A DNA stretch of 64,000 nucleotides from Drosophila pseudoobscura (taxonomy: Eukaryota > Arthropoda > Insecta > Diptera > Drosophilidae). A program made the position numbers and the translations under genes. Below, piece after piece: positions 21,491 to 35,700 of the stretch. Position 1 is the first letter of the stretch. Every line of letters begins with the position of its first letter. Where the stretch lies: NCBI RefSeq assembly GCF_009870125.1, contig NC_046680.1:18433501-18497500 (forward strand), written 5' to 3'. The notes beneath the pieces are model-generated. The model saw only the letters and a list, made by a program, of their open reading frames with translations, was not told the origin of the DNA and did no database searches.

Positions 21491-24400
21491 AGGGTGGAGG
21501 GGGTGTGGGGATGCAAATGCCAAATGACATGACAAAAGTTAGCCAATTTCCATTTCAGAATTACAAGCGGTGACAGGCTAAGCAGGACTTGCCAGGCCCG
21601 GATAATCCTGCCCGAAGCGACTGCAGCTGCAATCAGCCAGGATCCCAGTATCAGGATCGGCCCCAATAGCAATATATCAAAATTCTTTGGCAGCTCGGCC
21701 GCGCCGATCGTCAGCAGGTGCTGGCTGGGCTCCCTCGATTGGGCAGCCCATCAAACGGATTGGAACACGCATTTGCAACATGCTACGTGCCACGAAAGCT
21801 GCAATTAAGTTTTGTTAATTTTAATGAAGCTCCTGCCGCATCTGCCAGTCCCAAGGAGGGGCGACAGTCCCCACAGACTGTTGTACGGATTCAAGCAGGA
21901 CCAAAGCAATGCCACGGGCAGCAGCTGCTCCCTTTTCTCGCTTAGGGGTTGCTTGAATGGTCCTGTCTCTGCGTCTCAGTGTCCCTGGTTATGCGATCTG
22001 CCGGTACTGGGCTCCTTTTTTCTTTCATTTTAATTGAATACCCGCTGAAAACGGCGAAATGTGTGTCTGCGATAGACATCTGAGGGCTTGGGTCCATGGA
22101 CAAGCCAGAAAAGATGATCGGGAATGATTTTCAGCAAGCTGAAACTCTTACTAAAGCAGATGGCAAACGACAGCTTTGAATAGACAGAAATAAAAGGAAG
22201 ATTATCAGTATAATTGGATCCAAGGAGTTCGAGAAAACATTGATGTATACGGTCTGAATGTGAGCAGAGAGATTACAGTGGAGTACAGTTGAATGAAGCA
22301 CAAAATACCAATTTAAGGCAGTCTTCACATGATTCACATCACTCACTGAATGGAACCAGTCTTCTCTCCATTCATGTAAGTTGAATAGTTGTAAAACTTG
22401 GATATTTTGTAGGCAATTGAATTATATTTTTCAATTATGAATATTACTCCACAAATATTTCCATTCATCCAGTTTCAAATTAATTTCGTTCCATCATTCG
22501 CCAGAGTCACAAATTGAATAACAAGCTCTTTAAATTTGATGAGCATTACTCCCCCATTATATTGATTTTATTTTGTTACAATTTGATGGAATTTATAGGA
22601 GATTCGCCCCCGCTCCTTCCCATCATTCTTTTGCTTATCCCAAAGCAAACATAACACCAGAAGATGAGTGGCGCAGAGCAGTAGAGGAGTAGAGGAAGCA
22701 GCGGAACAAGGAGGAGTGGTAGAGAAGACCATACCAGAAATTGACTGGGCTGGAAGGGAAGGGCAGCTAGACAAATGCCAAGTTTACGCTGTCTGCGTGC
22801 CTGTGTGTGTCCGTGGGTCTGTCCGCCTCCCCCTATCCCTCGCGGAGATGCGGACATGACAAGTCGAGTCAAGAGTCCTTTTGGCACCCCAATAAAATGT
22901 TCGCTTGGCCGTTTTTTTGCTTAACGAAGTGGAACTTTTGCGTGTGGCCGCCAATAAAATGTGAAGGAAAGCAAAAAATGAAACATAATAAGCGAACAAA
23001 ATATACCAGTACGAGTATACATACATATATCCACCGACCTGAAAGCGAAACCCCCGTCCAGGCAGTGGCCAGTGGGCATCATCTTTGGTCTGGATTTCCG
23101 ACTAATTGAGGCCAGAGCTAAATAGCGATTTACACTGCCTGTTCATACCATAATTCGATGGTTTTTCCCCGGGGCGGCCTCCTCGTGGCTCCTGCTCGTC
23201 CTCGTGCTCCGCCTTCTGTCCTGCTGTCAACGTTTAAATTGCGGTGACCGAAACAAATGAGGGGGATGCAGCAGGTGGAGCCGGACTGGTCTGCGGTGGG
23301 GTCCATTCATTTCGGATGCAACATTTTAAATGATTTCCATGACTGGGACCGCATGCAATTTGCCGCTTGCAGTGCCACCTTCTGGCCAGGCACACACACA
23401 CAAAACACACACTGAATCCACACACACTGCCCAGCAAAGAGAGGAGGAGCAGTGCTTCTGTGTTTGTGGCAATCCTGGAAATGAACAACAGAGACTGCCG
23501 CTCAATGTTCGCACTTTTCACATGGCCTCCACCCCACACCCGGGCCCCAGCTCCAGCCCTAGCCCCTCCTCTAGCCACTGTTCCTGCTCCGGCTCCTGTT
23601 CATATTTCATTCTCAATGACGCTGACAGGACAATGCGGTAAGCGAGTGCCCGCCTGCCGGGCTGCATCCTTTGCATGCTCAGCAGTGCGTGTGGTGGATG
23701 GGTGGATGGATGGGTGTGGGTGTGGATATGTGGCTGCCACACCCGGATGCCAACTGATGAAGTTGCTGCCTCTTCCCTCAGGCTCTGCCCCGAACGCATA
23801 AATCAAAAGTTCAGAGTCAACAAATATGTGATTTCTGTGTCATTTCCCTCTATCTCCACCTCTCTCTCTTTTCCCTTCTATCTGGCCCTATACCTCTCTC
23901 TGTTTATTTTTTGCCACGGCAATATTTTGCTGAAAATTGTTCATAATTAAAAATAAATAAAAATCAAGCCACTCGACGGTGGACGGTATCCTTGTGAAGC
24001 CCTTTAGCTATTCAAATAAATACAGGAAATATGTGGCATCGAAATGAATGAGGAACCAGCACACAAGGGGACAAGCTCTGTTAACGAGGAGGTGAGGCAG
24101 TCAGTTGAAACGACACCTAGTGCTGAGCCCAAGTATTGACAACGAAGGAGCGAGTGGCAATCAAATTAGGTTCGGCGAAACGCTTGTGACTGCCTTACCT
24201 TCTGTTCAATTTACCTTTTATGGGGGCACGCAAGTAGGGCCCGGGGAGAGAGCCAGGAATCGGGCCAGGAACAAGCATATGTTTTATTTGCAAACGGAAA
24301 CGAGATGCTCAGCACCGGCAGCTGACAGTCGAGAGTCGTTATCCCCCGACCGCATTTCTTTTAGGCAAAATCGAACGGATGTGCAGGAAACCTCAAGCAA

Positions 24401-27400
24401 AAACACATTTCGCTCTGATCCTGGCATTTGTTTCCTTCTTCTTTTGTGGCAGCGGCAGCAGGAGCAGCAGGTGATATGTATAACGATTTCCGGCTTATGA
24501 TTTGACTTTCAATTGATGCCTGGTTCTGCTTCTGCTTTTGCTTCTGGGCCTGGGTACGGGCTATCCGGTTACCTGCTTATCCTCCGGCCCGAACCGCTGC
24601 CCCGACAACAACCCATTATCCTCACGGCTTAGTGGCCTGCCAGGGCGGGGCAGGGGTAATCAGCAAAGTTTAACTTTATGATTTCTGGCTTAGAGCAAAG
24701 CACAACGAGGCGTATACTCGATGCGGCTGTGACTCCTCCGGGAGGGTGGAGGATGGTGGATGGGGATGCGGATGGAAGAATGGTTGTGGGACTGAGGGGT
24801 GGCACAATAAAAGCGTAAAGTGACAACAAAGCGGCAAACAACAAAATAAATAAATCACAAACAACAAGCAGCGCCAGCAGAAAAACACAAAAATAGCGCA
24901 CGAAAAAGCAGCAGCAACAAGAGCTCAAAGGAGCCCAAAAATAAGAAAACAAGAAAAGACATAGTTTTAAGCCGACATCTCGACTAAAGGACACCCTCTA
25001 GTCGTAAACTGCCCAATAAATTGGAAGGCTCTACTTCATAAAGTCTCCAAGATCTTGTGTCCACGAGCAAAATCTACCCCTGTCCTCCACGATTACCGGG
25101 TAGCACACGAAAAGAAAATAAAGAGAGCAAAAAAATAAAGGGAGCATAACAGAGACGAACAAAACAAAGCGAAACTTTTCTTTCCTCCTTAGCTGCTTTT
25201 TGTTCTTTGGCACGCAATTCATATTTCCTTGTCCCAAAGAAAATGTTTCATATGCCCACGAGGGAGGGGCGAAAGGCACAGCAGGGGCAGGCAGGGGAAC
25301 AGGACTAAGTGGAGAGACCAGTTGACACAATGCAGGAACAAGGTGGGCGGTGGTGCACTCAGAGAAAAGGAATCAAAACCTTGCTAAGAGCTCCGATATC
25401 TTAAATTTTAAAAATGTAGGGAACATTTTCTGTTGTCCTTTTGCAAGAAGGACTTTGAAATCAAAATCAATTAATTTTTACCATAGAAACTCGTTTCCAT
25501 AAGTTTATTTCACATCCTATTAGGTGGAACCTGACTTGAGGCAGTGCTCAACAGTCCTTCGATGGAAGCTCTTAGGCTTTTCATAATAAATTGCTGGAAA
25601 CTAGATATGGGTTTGCCCAAGGGAGCACTCCACCAAGAGGCTTTCACAGGAAAAACATATGTAATACATTTGTAAAAGTGGTCTCAAAACTGACATGGTT
25701 TGGGGATGGGATTTCAGATTTCTCTCAATCTGACAACTTTTTTGCTCAGTGTAGGAGTTGCCGCCAATGGAATGAATGAACGAACAAACAACAGCGGAAA
25801 CTTTTGTCATCCTTAGGCCAGCATCTCCTTCTTCTTCGTCTCATGCGACTTTTATTGTTCCTGCAACGGTAAATGGTGAATGCCCCACCATTTGGTGGAG
25901 AATGTTGAACGGAGCGTGTCTGGAGTCGTTGCACGCTGAAATATTTGCGCTGCTCTGGTCTCAGTCCCATTCTTAATTTATAATGACACCCGAAAAAGGT
26001 TACAAATACAATCTCCTGGTGGCGGGGGAAGCTCCTGTGCATGACCTGTCCTGCTCAGAGTGCTGCTCCAGGTCCTGCTCCAAGTCCTGCTGCCAGTCAT
26101 TAGACTGCAGACGCCTGGAGTTGAAGCATTCTTGCATGTCCGAGACACATCGAATCACCTGAAAAAACTGAACGGAAGCAAGAAAGGGTCCAACAATTGT
26201 CCTGGGCAGCCGCCAAAGGAAAACAGCCCGTTACCGAAAAGTTTGCATACATTTTCCAAGGAATTTACGAGCTGTAAGCCAGAAAAGTTTTCACTTTCAG
26301 TTTGTTCTGCCTCACTTTTTGCCCGCTTCTTTTTCTTGTACGTAATTTACGATACAATAAATTTTGTCAAACATCTTTTCGACTTCCGGCCCGTTTGTTT
26401 GTGTTTGTTTGATAAGCCATTAGTCAAAATGACAAACGCTTTGGCTGATTCAAATTGAAAAGATTTACGTGGACCGAATGGCAGGCGAAACAAAGGATAA
26501 ATGCAGGCTCCATTGCAAAGGAGCCATTCAACCACTCAACTCGCAAATGCCGATAAGACCGCCACAAACTGAAGGTCTTTAAATGTACGAGTGGGCTCAG
26601 GCATATACATTTCTACTTATGTGTATTTTTTGCGAACTAAATTTAGAATCGAAGGACAATCATGGACTTGGAAAATCCCAGAAATCCCTGGTCACTGATA
26701 TTATGTGAAATTATGCTTTCAGTTCCTTGAAGTGAATAACCTTTCCAAGGAGATAGCGAAATGATGTTTGAACAGTACACACTATACACTTGCTTAATCT
26801 GTAATTTTTGGAGAAAAGATTCACATATAATACTAAATTAAATAGGGAATTAAATCGGTTCCCCTGTCCCGATGAAATTCAATCGAGCTCGAAGCGGTTT
26901 GGCTTACCACTAAAGAGTGCTCTAATCTATAATATAAATTTTAAAGTTTTAACCAAAGTACCATTCAGTTCATGTGTGGGATCGCTGGAATATTTTAAGA
27001 GAATAACGGGCCTCCGTTATAGCCGCACATGCATTGCCTCGATCTAAATGGCTTAAAGCTGTCTCATAAAAAATTCAAAAGCCGCTTTCCGCACAAACAC
27101 GCTCATACATTGGAATTTTTAAGGGAACTCCTATCGCAGGCTCTTTACTATTTCGCTTCGAACTGAAATGTTTCGCATTCAATGTTTGGCCCCCGACATT
27201 TTGGCCAGATTGTTGGCCTGCCCTGAAGCTTTGGGCTAGCCAAGCGCTGCTTTTTTTGTTCTCTTCTATCTGCGCAGTTTTTGCGATGGGTTTGGTCGGT
27301 TTCAGGGACCGGGAGCGGGAGCGGGACTGCCGGGGCTTTCATATCCTGCACTGGGGCAATTAAGTCCGTAATCTGAGCGACATCTGTGCATTGCACACAG

Positions 27401-29226
27401 CATCAGAAACAGCAACAGGGACGTTTTTTGTTGTTTTTCTTTCCTCTTTTTTTCAATATTTCGACGACGATTGCAGGGACTCTGAAGGGCTGCAGGGGGC
27501 TGAGGGACTTGGCATTGTTTACAGCTTGTTATTAACTCTTTCGAAATGTTTTTCGTTTTCGGCTGACCCCAGATGTGGCAGCGAGGCTTGTGATTTAAAT
27601 GGAAAAAGCTGTAAAAGTGCTAATTGCTTAAATACCAGGGATCTGACCTCCCTTCATCTGTTATACGGAATGTGCCCCTGAGTAAGTTCAGGTCTTAAGT
27701 GCTTTGTCATTGGCCCCGACTTGACTGTAAGGTTATAGATGCTGTCTTAAAGGTCTTAAGGTCTTAAAGAGTGTGTTGGAAGTGCGAAAACCGTTCACGG
27801 AAGCAAAAGGATATCAAATCTGCAGTTAAAAGACACGTTATGTACATCTTTACATTGTTGGCGACAACAAAGGAAACCCAAAGGAGAATATTTGTTGTGT
27901 GATTCTGTCTGTGAATAGAACCATGAGGATAGCCTTGTTTTTAGATATTTCTTTAGATCCGAGAATAGGTGTAGGAGTGTTGGTAAAAGCACAAAACCAA
28001 ACGGAAGGCTAGTTTAAAGTCTACTTTAACTTCTACTGTCTCTACTAACTACCGTCTACGTACATACTCGTATGTGCACAGATTCAGGCCCTGCCTGAAT
28101 GGACTGAGGCCGTCATTCCCAAATCTGACACATCTCAGAATTCGATATCATTGTCTGCCGTAGGTCCAAACGAGAATCCCAGAGGGGTGTCGGTATTGAC
28201 AGCTGCACGGCCTGGCATCTTCCATGCTCTTACGCACTCGCACACGCACACATACTCATATGACTCCTGCATTGTTTGTCCTTCAGTCAGTGGTAGGGAG
28301 GAGGGGAGAAGTGCACGGCACAAGCGGCACGGCAACAGTTTCGTGCCGAGCACTCTGCTCTACTTCGACCTGTCTATTAACCAATTTGAAAGCACTGCCG
28401 AAGTACTATGAGGCACCGCCTGAAATCCGAAAACCGAAAATCTGTTGAATCGTCACAAAGGCCAGGCGGAGGGATGACAGCTGCGACGTCACAAAATATT
28501 CTAGGATACTGCTTTGTCCCGTTCCGTTCCGCCCATTTCTGCACTGCTCTGGCCTGGACTGCATTTGTGCTGCGCTGCTTGTGGGATGCAGATGTAGCTG
28601 TCCCTGCAGCTGTCGCTGCTTCTTCTACTTGTCCTTCTCCAGCCTCGTCTTTGTTTGTGACCATTAGCTCCCCTCCCACTGTTTGTGGACTGCTCGTAGG
28701 GATTGTTTTTATGGCCCGTCAATGCGTGCCCGCTCGATGCCGGTCTCTCTTACAAAAAAAAAGAGCGCAGAAAGCAAAGCCAAGATGAGACCACAGGCTG
28801 CGCTTCTGCTACTGGTGCGTCGGTGGACCCCGTACACGTTGAGTAAACGGGTATACCAAATTATTGGAGCGGTTTGTACAAATTTGTAAAGGTCATAACC
28901 GATGCAGCAGATACATAAATATAATATATAATGCATAATGTATAATGTAGTATATAGTCCGTCGGAATGAACATTTATATACGGAGATTGAGCTGTGAAA
29001 TAGATCTAGCTCTTGCATAGATATGCAGTTTCTGGGTAGAGGGTGTCTTGTAGTTGGGATGCCATTCCTCTCTTCGTTTTAATGCTTGTTGCTGTTGGGA
29101 AAAGTCAAAGGCAAAGAGAAACCAAAGTGGGAGAGAAACGGCGAAAAGTGAAGGCAGCCGTGCATCAACAGCAACAGCCTTGAGTGATAGCGACGTGTCT
29201 GTTCTTGTTCTGAGGCTTGTGCCTGC

Positions 29227-29252
29227 GTGTGTGTGTGTGTGTGTGTGTGTGT
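29227..29252. repeat. (GT)13 microsatellite
   Basis: Uninterrupted dinucleotide tract upstream of sca. Confidence 0.9.
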
Positions 29253-31980
29253 GATCAGTGGAGCATGGAGCAACATGGCACGCTATGCCCCGAGTACAAC
29301 TAGTTGAAACGACACGTAACGAAGCCTTGGCAACGCAGACAACAGCAAAAGCAAGGAACAGCAACAGCCTGGAACAGTAAGAAGGAGGCAAGGAAGAACA
29401 AGAGGGAGAAGAATAAGCAACGCGAGAAGCAGCAACAACAGCAGATTAAATCAGGTAGGAAATTTTCGTTCGAGTGGTAAATGTTTTGCACCTGCCGTTA
29501 GTCTGCTGCCGTCAGCAGCAGCGGCAGCAGCAACGGCAGCCGGTTTGCCTTTGCTTGTGCTTGTGCCTCATCCTCAGCTGTTGCTTTCCTTAACTGTTGT
29601 TGTTTTTGGCTCTTGTTGCAGTTGTCAGCCAGATGATTAGTGCGCAGCCTGGAACTGCGCCTGCGCAGCGTTCTCGAGACTCCTTTAAGAGAGACATGCA
29701 CGTATTTCTGTATTTTTTGGGTACACTGGCAGAAAAACAGACGAAGCAGTATCATCCTTATGAAAGCAGGGAGACCTCATTAGGAATTATTAACTATAGA
29801 ATCATCCGTTCCGTCTCTAATCCCTCATGGATCTCAGCAGTTCCGTTGTTTCCCATCTTGAGGATACAAATAATTGATAGCTTCCAGTGCATTTTCAATT
29901 GCTTCAACAAAACTGTCGCTGGACTAAATAATCGCGTGCTCGCTTTTGAGTTTTGCTTGCATGCCACAGAACTGGAACCTGTCCACGGCTCGAGTCGACT
30001 CGGCTCGTGTGTGCAGCTTGACTGACAATGGCTCTGGGCCGTTTGATGAGCCCTCATCATTTGGGAGGGAAAGGAGTGGAGTGGAATGGAATGGATTGGT
30101 CAGCGGCCAGAGACACCTGCTGCCCCCACTGTCTCGTCCACCTCGAGGCGGCATTGATTGTGGAACCAGCATAAAAGGTGCCCGGTGCCATCCAATTGGT
30201 ACAAGGTTGAGGATCTCCATCGAATATGAGTGCAAATGCTAGAGGGACTCGACTCTTGCCAACAGACCAGTCCGACTTTCCAGGCCATTACCTTAATGTG
30301 CTGACCATAGAGCGAGCCATTCCAGGCCATTCTCAGCCAGGCCGGAGAGAGCATAGGAGCCAACAATAACGGGCGACAATGAAACAAATGTGAAAGGGGT
30401 AGGGGTGGGGGTAACGGCCGAGAAGGGAGCCATGCAAATGGCGGCAGCAACCACTCCCAGGTGAACCACCCTGCTGCAACTTCCCCACCCCTGCCAGTGG
30501 CAGTGGCAGTGTGCAACAAGCTAGAACAGAATGACAGTAAACAAAGGCATCAAATTAAAAACTAAACTGCGTCCACTCAAAATATGCAAACAGCTCCGAA
30601 GAGACCGAAGGGGGACCGACCAGATAGCCATGTGGTCAGCGCTTGATTATGCATCCATTGATGATGGCCACCACAAAAGGGGTTGTCCAAGAGCACGTAC
30701 CGTACCCGTACCCGTACCCATGCCCTACCCCATGCCGTGACCCATACAAGTACATTAAAAAGTAAAAACGAAAGCGAAAAAATATTGCAAATTGCTTTGC
30801 AGCTCATGCAAGTGGCAAAAATGGCAGTCCCTTACTGGACTCGCGTCAACCCGATCCGAGGCGACCCGACCCGACTCCTATCTGTGCGCAGCGATGCGCG
30901 GATTCCATTCATCTGACCCCCCATACCATGCCTACACCATTTATAGGTAGGAGAAATAAAAGAATGCACAGCCCGCAACGCTTTTTCAATGCGTAGGGCA
31001 CCATTTCTGGCATATTTTTTGCAACACTTCCGACGACACAGCTCCATTGCAACAATGTTGCTGCCCCGAGCCTATCATTTTGGGCATTTTGCTCGCTTTT
31101 TTGTCGAATGACTTCAACTGCATTCCTATTTTGCACTTTAAAGCTTTTCCGGCTTTTATGGCTGAAACTGACTAGAAAAAGAGAACATCTGGCCATCCAC
31201 TAATCCTTGCCAGGATAACAATCCATTCTGACAACTACGAAAAAAGAAAAACCAGAAAAATAGAGATTGCCGCAGGAATGAAAGAGAGCTTGGGGCACAT
31301 CAGAAATGGTTGCGGTCAAAACTGGAGAGACAAGGTATGGGATAGAAAACAATAGAGAATTATTGAAATATCTCTTGATTTTGAAGCTGGTATTCAAAGC
31401 CCCCTAAAGTAGGGGAGTGTATAAGTAGATTCTTGAACAGAGTCAGCACAAGAGGTCCTATTCAGATGCACAGGACCCGAAGACACGTACCTCTGACCCA
31501 ACAAATCTTTATTTCAAACTTTATTATAAAGATCTCGAGCATTTCAGCCACAGCCTGGTATTTCGTGTTACCACTTCACATTGTGTTCCCAGCTCTGCTT
31601 GGACCTGGCCAAAGACCATTCCCCTGCCCCCGTGCACTCCAACGCCGCACTCCAACATGTTTTCGCACTTTTACGTCTGCCTATGGGGCAGGGGCCTAAC
31701 ATCTGCCGTTTGCTGCTGCGGCTGCAGTTGCTGTCCTGTCCGAGTGTTGATTCACCGCAAGGGCGCCATGTGTCAGAAGCAGGAACAGGAGAAGCAGCAG
31801 GACGACCAGGAACGGGCCATATGCAAACGCCATTTTTGCTTGCTTTGGCTAGGTCTGGCTGGAAGCCTTGAAGGTGAATCCGCACGGGAGATACTCTACA
31901 GATCATGATTCTCATGATGAGAATCCTCCTCTTCGCAGTTAGATTGCTTTGCTCTTCTCGCCTCTCTCTTAAGTGTGCCA

Positions 31981-31987
31981 GCAGCTG
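31981..31987. promoter_or_regulatory. sca: Proneural-type E-box GCAGCTG upstream of sca
   Basis: GCAGCTG lies 278 bp before the sca TATA box. sca is an established direct target of proneural bHLH proteins through RCAGSTG sites, so this promoter-proximal copy is a plausible functional site. Confidence 0.4.
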
Positions 31988-32264
31988 CTCTCTTCGCCGC
32001 GCTTCATGGAATCGGCTGTTCAGGGACGTGCACTCAAAAGGTGTATTCCTAAATTTCCGCTCTTCGAGTCGCCAACTGTCGTTGAGCCGGAACAGGCGCT
32101 CTCTGTGCAAATGCCAGCCCTTGATTAAATACACCTTGGCACGAACCGAACACTGCTGCTTGTTGCATGCTCTTCAACCATAACTTCTCTCTCGGGCTCG
32201 GCTCTCTTAGCCTTCACCCGAAGCCTGGCTTCGTGCGCCCCGCTTCGGGCACGAACCAGCCGCG

Positions 32265-32272
32265 TATAAAAG
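32265..32272 (+). promoter_or_regulatory. sca: TATA box of scabrous
   Basis: TATAAAAG, 489 bp upstream of the sca ATG. Start of transcription is expected near 32295, giving a 5' UTR of about 460 bp. The 60 bp before it is GC-rich, with an imperfect inverted repeat of GCTTCG/CGAAGC and CACGAACC. Confidence 0.65.
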
Positions 32273-32753
32273 GCAGAGCCGACGACGCGGCGCCCAAGTC
32301 CTTCGACGACCGCCGCGCTGTCAACCTCGTTTGTCTTGGAGCAGACCCCACATACCACACATACCACACACCGTACACATTAAGAGTGAAGCGAGTGAAG
32401 AGTACAGTAATTTGGTTTCCGTGGACTTCGTTGCGCCTCGATTCGGGTGTCCCATAGTGCAAAGCAGAGCGAAACAAGTGCGGGCCAGGCGGCAGGAATA
32501 ATTGTAACATTGTTTGCCAGCGCCTTTATAGGGTGTTTAACTTTCACGCCCCTCCTGAAGCGTCTCCCCGGCCCCAACCCTACCCCAACCGAAAGTCGTT
32601 TGTGTCGGCATGCGTGAGAGCCATTTGCATAAATTCCACGTCTGACTCCGAGTTTTTTTCGCGGTGTGAATGAGAAATTGCCAGGCATTTCAGAGACCAC
32701 AAGAAGAAAGAGAAAGTTTCGCATAAATAAGCATTTAAATTGCCCCTGCAACA

Positions 32754-35700
32754 ATGGCTGCCTCCAACATTTTGCGGCTAATTCTATTGGCGGCGGCTCT
32801 GAGCTGTCCCGCGGTTGGAGCTGCCACCGCCGGCGTGGTGCTCAGCGACGTGAACAACATGTTGCGTGATGCCGCCCGAGCCACCTCGGAGAACCCTGCG
32901 AGGGCAAAGGACAAGAAGGAGCAGGCAGTGCCCTCCAGTGTGGAGCTGCTGCGCTTCGTGGAGGATGCCGAAGAGGGCGAGGATAGCGAGGACGAGAGCC
33001 TCGGCTCCCTGGAAATGCTCTCCAGCGGACAGACCCTGCCCCAGACCCCGGACTCCACCTCCCCCATCAAGCTGGGCGATCAGGTGCGCCTGCTCTCCAA
33101 GCAGCTCAATGCCCTGATGATGCGGCGCCGCGAGGATTACGAGATGCTCGAGCACAATCTCCGCAAATCCCTGAGGCTCACCACGGACGCGGCCAGCGCC
33201 GATGCCGATATGCGGACGGAACTGAACAAACTCAGGTAGGATGATCATTAAAACCATTCCATGTCTCCGTTCTAGGGGAGAACTCTAAATTGCATTTGAA
33301 TTGTTAATTAGGAGTCCGTGCAGTTGGTCAATGTCTTGCCATTAATTTGTGGCCCCAGAGGGAGAACTTTGAACCAACTTTCCGCGAGTCCCCGAGACTC
33401 GGAGTCACGCAGAACTTCGTCGGGTAACTTTTTCCCCACCTGCAGCTAGTGGGGGAATTAGTGGCCCTCCAAAATAGGCAACAGTTTTCATGTTGCGCTG
33501 AGTTTAAATTTTTCCAGTTGCCCAAGTTTGTGTCTGTTTCTTGGGCGAAATGCCAAAGGAATGCGGGGAACTGTCTCCTCCTAATGCAAACAAATCTTGT
33601 CGTGGGGAAGGGGCTAGGAAATCTAATCAGAGCTGAGCCACAAGCCACGAGCCATGTGCCTGTCCAAAAGCCCAGCCCAAGTTTGCGTAGTATTCGTGAT
33701 TTGTTTCGTTGTCGTGGGACTGAGGCTGACTAATAATGATTGTCTCATCGAGCAGAACACACATTCATCAGTCCCCCACCTCTCTGGACTCTCTCTTGTC
33801 CTCTGGTGGTGCCCGTATACGGCGTAAAAAATACGTAAAGACGGCACACAACACACTCTTAATTTACTGTACAAATAGCTACGGTTAGTCCGTGGTTGTT
33901 GCTGTCGTGGACATCGTAAACTTTGTCAGTGACACCGTAAATAATTCAGGACACGCGCACACACACACACATACGAAACGTACTCGTATAAGCTATTTAG
34001 AGAGGGAAGGAGCTCCCCGGGACAACCGCCAGTCAAACGTCATGTCAACTGTGGTTTATGTGATCCACTGGCCACACACTAAGCCAGTTCCTAGCAGCGC
34101 CCCCCCACCCCACACATCATTATCTGATTCGACTGTGTGGAGCGTCCTTTATGTTGTGCGTCCTGTCCTGTCCTGTTGGCTTGAGTAGATTTGATAGCAT
34201 ACGCCCCGTTGGCTGGTTGGAGCCCTGCATCGGAGTCGGGCCCTCACTTTTGGTAATTAAATTGTGACCAGTAATCGCGAGGCTGATGCGAAATCCAATG
34301 TGGATGTGGATGTGGAGGCGGATGCCATCAGCCATCATCAAATCATTCCCAGATGCAGACACATGCACAGCCAAGCAGTGCTGCTGTGTGGAGCATTTTG
34401 CGTTTTCAATTTGCTCGCTTGTCACTGACAGCATTTTCAATTTTCACCTGAATGACGTGCCCTGTTTGGGAGTTTTTCTACATCTTCATCCCGTCTGATG
34501 TGGCTGATGGAAAATCCGTGTGGCAGTCAGGCGAAAAAAGCAATGCATGTTCCCATTTGTTTGACATTACAACAGTTTCCATTCGTAAGGGTTCTTCTAC
34601 TTCCACCCTTTGTTTTCGAGTACAGAGGGGGCTAAAAAAGCGAATCTGCTTTTGGTTTACTTTACACAAAATTGGAAATTGGTAGTTTTAAAGCCGTATT
34701 ACCGTTCCCGTAAAACTTTTGTACACTTTCACTCTACTATTCCACGTTCCCGCCCGCTTTTTAATTAAATACTCAACTAATTATGATAAAAAATAATACA
34801 AAATTGGTAGCAGAACTTTTACCACATGGATAGCAAAAGTTTTGCAAGTCATAAAATTAACAAAAACAGACACACACACACGGAAACAATTTGAAACATT
34901 GCGTATACGCAGGCGAAAATAAAATCCCAACCAAATATGATGTGCGTATGTACAAACCAGAGAACGGGAGCAGGGCAGACCAACTTTTCTTTTTTCACCC
35001 CTACCCTGTTCTTGTGTCCTGCGTTTCTTGATGAAAATTTTATGTAGCTTTGCTCTTTGACAGAGGAAATCAAGAGGATCAGGGGGAGGAGCAGGAAGGA
35101 CAGGGAAAGGCCGGAAAGGAAGCTGCAGCTTGTGCCCAAAACAAAACTTTTTTCCTACACTTTTGAATTTGTTGTGCTGCTGCCCCTTCTTCTGCGGTGA
35201 CTCCGGCTGCTGCTGCTGCTCATTCCGCTTCCTTCCAGCTGACTTCTTTAATTGTCTGAAATGCCACAAAAATGCGTTCAAGCTTTTCTTTCTTCGCCTA
35301 CAACTGCCACAAGTGCTACAACATTTTCGTTATCAAAATTTAAACAACGTTTTTCCCAGCACTTGCCGCCATTTGTGGCTGCCACTCTCTGCTCGTTTTG
35401 TGGATTTTTGGTTAAAGTTTGTTTGCTTGTTTGCTTTTTTTCTGTTAGATGACTTCTGTGATTTCCATTTGCACCGGAGGTGGGGCGCCGTCTGCCCATG
35501 ACTGAATTTATTCCGCAATGGGAAATTGAAAATGTGCATGAAAATGCAACGATCGGGGGAGTACAGAGAGATTTAGTGAGTGTTGGAGCTTGATTATATG
35601 GCGGCTAAAATCCCATTAGCGGACCGCAAGGCAATTAGGTCGCCTGTCCGCTTGAAAATGTCAATTTAAATTAGATTTTCGGGTGTGGGGCCAGACAGAG

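Larger units (their letters stand above)
16806..32130. other. 15-kb gene-free region upstream of scabrous
   Basis: No exon with credible splice sites and product was found on either strand; open frames up to about 190 codons look like chance. The stretch holds many simple repeats and several GCAGSTG sites (20564, 21714, 21921, 23271, 24318, 24467, 28606, 31981), the kind bound by proneural bHLH/Daughterless dimers. Given sca's known control by proneural proteins, this is the likely home of its enhancers, but the site count is not above chance for GC/CAG-rich DNA. Confidence 0.5.

Noticed and set aside
28975..29391. Minus-strand frame with THTHTHTH run
   Set aside because: Produced by the (GT)n microsatellite; not a gene.
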